A stretch of DNA of 24,031 nt from TWA4 sp045121095 (GTDB lineage: Bacteria; Bacillota; Clostridia; Lachnospirales; Lachnospiraceae), in NCBI GenBank assembly GCA_045121095.1, contig JBGVFN010000234.1, positions 1 through 24,031 of the forward strand, read 5' to 3'. This document shows, piece by piece, positions 21,995 through 24,031 of the stretch. The notes beneath the pieces were generated by a model. The model was given only the letters and a program-made list of their open reading frames with translations, did no database searches and was not told the DNA's origin. Every line of letters begins with the position of its first letter. Position 1 is the stretch's first letter. The translations under genes were made by a program, and so were the position numbers.

Positions 21995-24031
21995 ATGAAA
22001 GGCACAGGAAAACAGGATGCTGTTCTTTTTGTGATGGCTCCCCTGACAGGGCAAACGGTTGCACTGGATCAGGTTCCCGACCCGGTTTTCGCTGAAAAGG
22101 TTCTGGGTGACGGCGTTGCAATTATTCCGGAGGATGGTAAGATTTTAAGTCCGGTAACTGGTGAAGTAACTTCTGTTGCAGCAACACAGCATGCATATGG
22201 TTTCCAGTCAGAAGATGGACTGGAAGTACTGGTTCATGTAGGTCTGGAAACAGTAGGACTTCAGGGTGAAGGCTTTACTGTCCATGTAAAAGAAGGCGAT
22301 AAGGTAAAAGCTGGTGACCTGATTGCAGAAGTAGATCTGGAACTTTTGAAGAGTAAAAATATTAAATCCATCACTCCTGTACTGATCTGTGATGGTATTG
22401 ATGATAAAGAGATGGAACCTGCAGCTGCAGGAATGGCTGTAAAAGCTGGCGAAAGTGCTGTACTTTTTGTAAAAGCAGCAGCTGACAGCAAAGAAGCAGT
22501 TACAGAAGCTGCACCCGCAAAAGCAGATACTGCTGTTGCTTCAGAAGCAAAGGAAGAAAAGAAGAAATTTGCGATTAACTTTGACTTCCTGCAGAAACTT
22601 GGTAAAGTACTGATGACCGTTATCGCAGTTATGCCTGCCGCAGGTCTGATGCTGAGTATTGGTAAACTGGTTCAGATGGCCGGTGCAGATATTTCTATCC
22701 TAATGACCATCGGCAGCACTATGGAAAACATCGGCTGGGCGATCATTAACAATCTGCATATTCTGTTTGCAGTAGCAATTGGTGGTTCCTGGGCAAAAGA
22801 ACGTGCAGGCGGTGCATTTGCAGCAGTTATTGCATTCGTTCTGATCAACTGTATCACAGGTGCTATTTTTGGTGTAACCAGTGATATGCTTGCTGATTCC
22901 GAAGCAGTAGTATACTCCTTCTTCGGTCAGGAAATGCTGGTAGAAAATTACTTTACTTCCGTACTCGGTGCTCCTGCTCTGAATATGGGTGTATTCGTTG
23001 GTATTATTGCCGGTTTCGTCGGTGGTGTAGCATATAATAAGTACTATAACTTCCGTAAACTGCCGGATGCACTGGCATTCTTCAACGGCAAACGTTTCGT
23101 TCCCCTGGTAGTAATCGCTTACTCTACTGTAATCTCTCTGATTATGGCAGCTGTATGGCCGGTAGTTCAGTCCGGTATTAATGCATTTGGTGTATGGATT
23201 GCAAACTCTTCTTCCACATCACCTGTATTTGCTCCGTTTATTTATGGTACACTGGAACGTCTGCTGCTGCCTTTTGGTCTGCATCATATGCTGACAATTC
23301 CTATGAACTATACTTCTTTCGGTGGTACATATACAATTCAGACCGGTATCAATGCAGGCTCTCAGGTATTCGGACAGGATCCTCTGTGGCTGGCATGGGT
23401 AACTGACCTGATCAACTTTAAGGATGCTGGTGATCTGGCTTCTTATGAAAATCTGCTGGCAACTGTAACTCCTGCTCGTTTCAAAGTAGGACAGATGATC
23501 GGTGCAACCGGCCTTCTGCTGGGTGTTGCACTGGCTATGTATCGTCGCGTAGATGCAGATAAACGTAAAAACTATCGTTCCATGTTTATTTCTACTGCAC
23601 TGGCTGTATTTTTAACTGGTGTTACCGAACCTCTGGAATTCATGTTCATGTTCTGTGCACTGCCTCTGTACGTTGTTTATGCAGTACTTCAGGGATGTGC
23701 ATTTGCAATGGCTGGTATCATCGACCTGCGTCTGCATTCCTTTGGTAACCTGGAATTCCTGACTCGTGTTCCCATGTCCTTAAAAGCAGGTCTGGGCAGT
23801 GATATTATTCACTTTATTATCTGTGTAGTAATCTTCTTTGCAATTGGTTATGTGGTTGCATACTTTATGATTGGTAAATTCCAGTTTGCAACTCCCGGCC
23901 GTCTTGGCAACTACACCGATGAAAATGATGAAGAAAATGCTTCAGCAGCTTCTTCTGGCTCCGGTGCAAAATCTGGTGGAAACAGCCAGCCTGAGCGTAT
24001 CATTGCTCTGCTGGGCGGAAGAGAAAATATT
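21995..24031 (+). CDS. PTS glucose/maltose-type EIIA-EIIC-EIIB permease, 3' end missing
   Basis: 679 codons are open to the right edge; AAGGAGG lies 9 bases before the ATG. Domain order is unusual to read: EIIA(Glc-type) first (about 5-160), with H66 in TQHAYG and the phospho-accepting H81 in EVLVHVGLETV. An acidic/Ala linker and a membrane EIIC domain follow (about 188-635, with VMPAAGLMLSIGKLV, GLHHMLTIPMNYTSFGG and GVTEPLEFMFMF). After a Ser/Gly linker, EIIB begins at IIALLGGREN; its phospho-cysteine lies beyond the window. The HHMLTIPMNYT region is of the MalX/MalT/PtsG kind and unlike NagE, so maltose or glucose is favoured over GlcNAc. It takes phosphate from HPr and phosphorylates sugar during import. 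MalR-like regulator and glucokinase neighbours agree. Confidence 0.88.
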   Translation, partial: MKGTGKQDAVLFVMAPLTGQTVALDQVPDPVFAEKVLGDGVAIIPEDGKILSPVTGEVTSVAATQHAYGFQSEDGLEVLVHVGLETVGLQGEGFTVHVKEGDKVKAGDLIAEVDLELLKSKNIKSITPVLICDGIDDKEMEPAAAGMAVKAGESAVLFVKAAADSKEAVTEAAPAKADTAVASEAKEEKKKFAINFDFLQKLGKVLMTVIAVMPAAGLMLSIGKLVQMAGADISILMTIGSTMENIGWAIINNLHILFAVAIGGSWAKERAGGAFAAVIAFVLINCITGAIFGVTSDMLADSEAVVYSFFGQEMLVENYFTSVLGAPALNMGVFVGIIAGFVGGVAYNKYYNFRKLPDALAFFNGKRFVPLVVIAYSTVISLIMAAVWPVVQSGINAFGVWIANSSSTSPVFAPFIYGTLERLLLPFGLHHMLTIPMNYTSFGGTYTIQTGINAGSQVFGQDPLWLAWVTDLINFKDAGDLASYENLLATVTPARFKVGQMIGATGLLLGVALAMYRRVDADKRKNYRSMFISTALAVFLTGVTEPLEFMFMFCALPLYVVYAVLQGCAFAMAGIIDLRLHSFGNLEFLTRVPMSLKAGLGSDIIHFIICVVIFFAIGYVVAYFMIGKFQFATPGRLGNYTDENDEENASAASSGSGAKSGGNSQPERIIALLGGRENI

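Noticed and set aside
21995..24031. NagE-type GlcNAc PTS permease
   Set aside because: The EIIC motif GLHHMLTIPMNYT is of the maltose/glucose kind, and the neighbouring regulator is MalR-like.
1..24031. Mobile elements, prophage, CRISPR arrays, tRNA or rRNA genes
   Set aside because: No transposase, integrase, terminal repeats, spaced repeat arrays or RNA gene signatures were seen.

Overview
The window looks like chromosomal DNA of a gut-type Clostridia (Firmicutes), probably Lachnospiraceae-like. The evidence is A/T-rich spacers, GGAGG ribosome-binding sites, perfect-consensus sigma-A promoters, a CmpB-type membrane protein and a Firmicutes-style sialic acid (nan) cluster. No taxonomic marker gene is present, so this is inference. 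No phage, transposase, CRISPR array, tRNA or rRNA was seen.

Layout. (1) 1-4652: a possible 5' end of a minus-strand gene running off the left edge, a YtcJ-like amidohydrolase, a membrane protein with two CmpB-type repeats, and cysteine synthase cysK with a clear promoter and an operator-rich leader. (2) 4653-6395: a neurotransmitter:sodium symporter (NSS/SNF) family amino-acid transporter behind its own promoter. (3) 6396-7015: a 620-base A/T-rich spacer. It holds a perfect-consensus promoter followed almost at once by an intrinsic terminator, then a chain of palindromes. (4) 7016-13271: a peptide-type (SBP family 5) ABC importer (lipoprotein, two permeases, two ATPases) followed by a YhcH/NanQ-type anomerase. 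(5) 13390-14262, minus strand: an RpiR-type regulator with its own terminator. (6) 14412-17904: nanA-nagB-nanE-nanK. (7) 18088-19224: nagA. (8) 19355-21433, minus strand: ROK glucokinase and a MalR-like LacI regulator. (9) 21995 to the right edge: a glucose/maltose-type PTS permease with EIIA at the N-terminus, cut off at the start of EIIB.

How it works together. Regions 4-7 form a complete route for free sialic acid: uptake by a SatABCD-like ABC importer, NanQ to help anomer interconversion, NanA to give ManNAc and pyruvate, NanK to give ManNAc-6-P, NanE to give GlcNAc-6-P, NagA to give GlcN-6-P, and NagB to give fructose-6-P and ammonia. The RpiR protein sits between the transport and catabolic halves and is the likely regulator (NanR-like). 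No sialidase is encoded here, so within this window the organism appears to be a scavenger of free sialic acid. The right-hand module (LacI/MalR, glucokinase, PTS) is a separate glucose or maltose system.

The most interesting non-coding structures are the roughly 50-nt promoter-terminator unit at 6530-6616, the palindrome chain ahead of the transporter (including a TGAAA-N5-TTTCA site), the hyphenated palindrome covering the rpiR promoter, and the dense operator-like region between lacI and the PTS gene.
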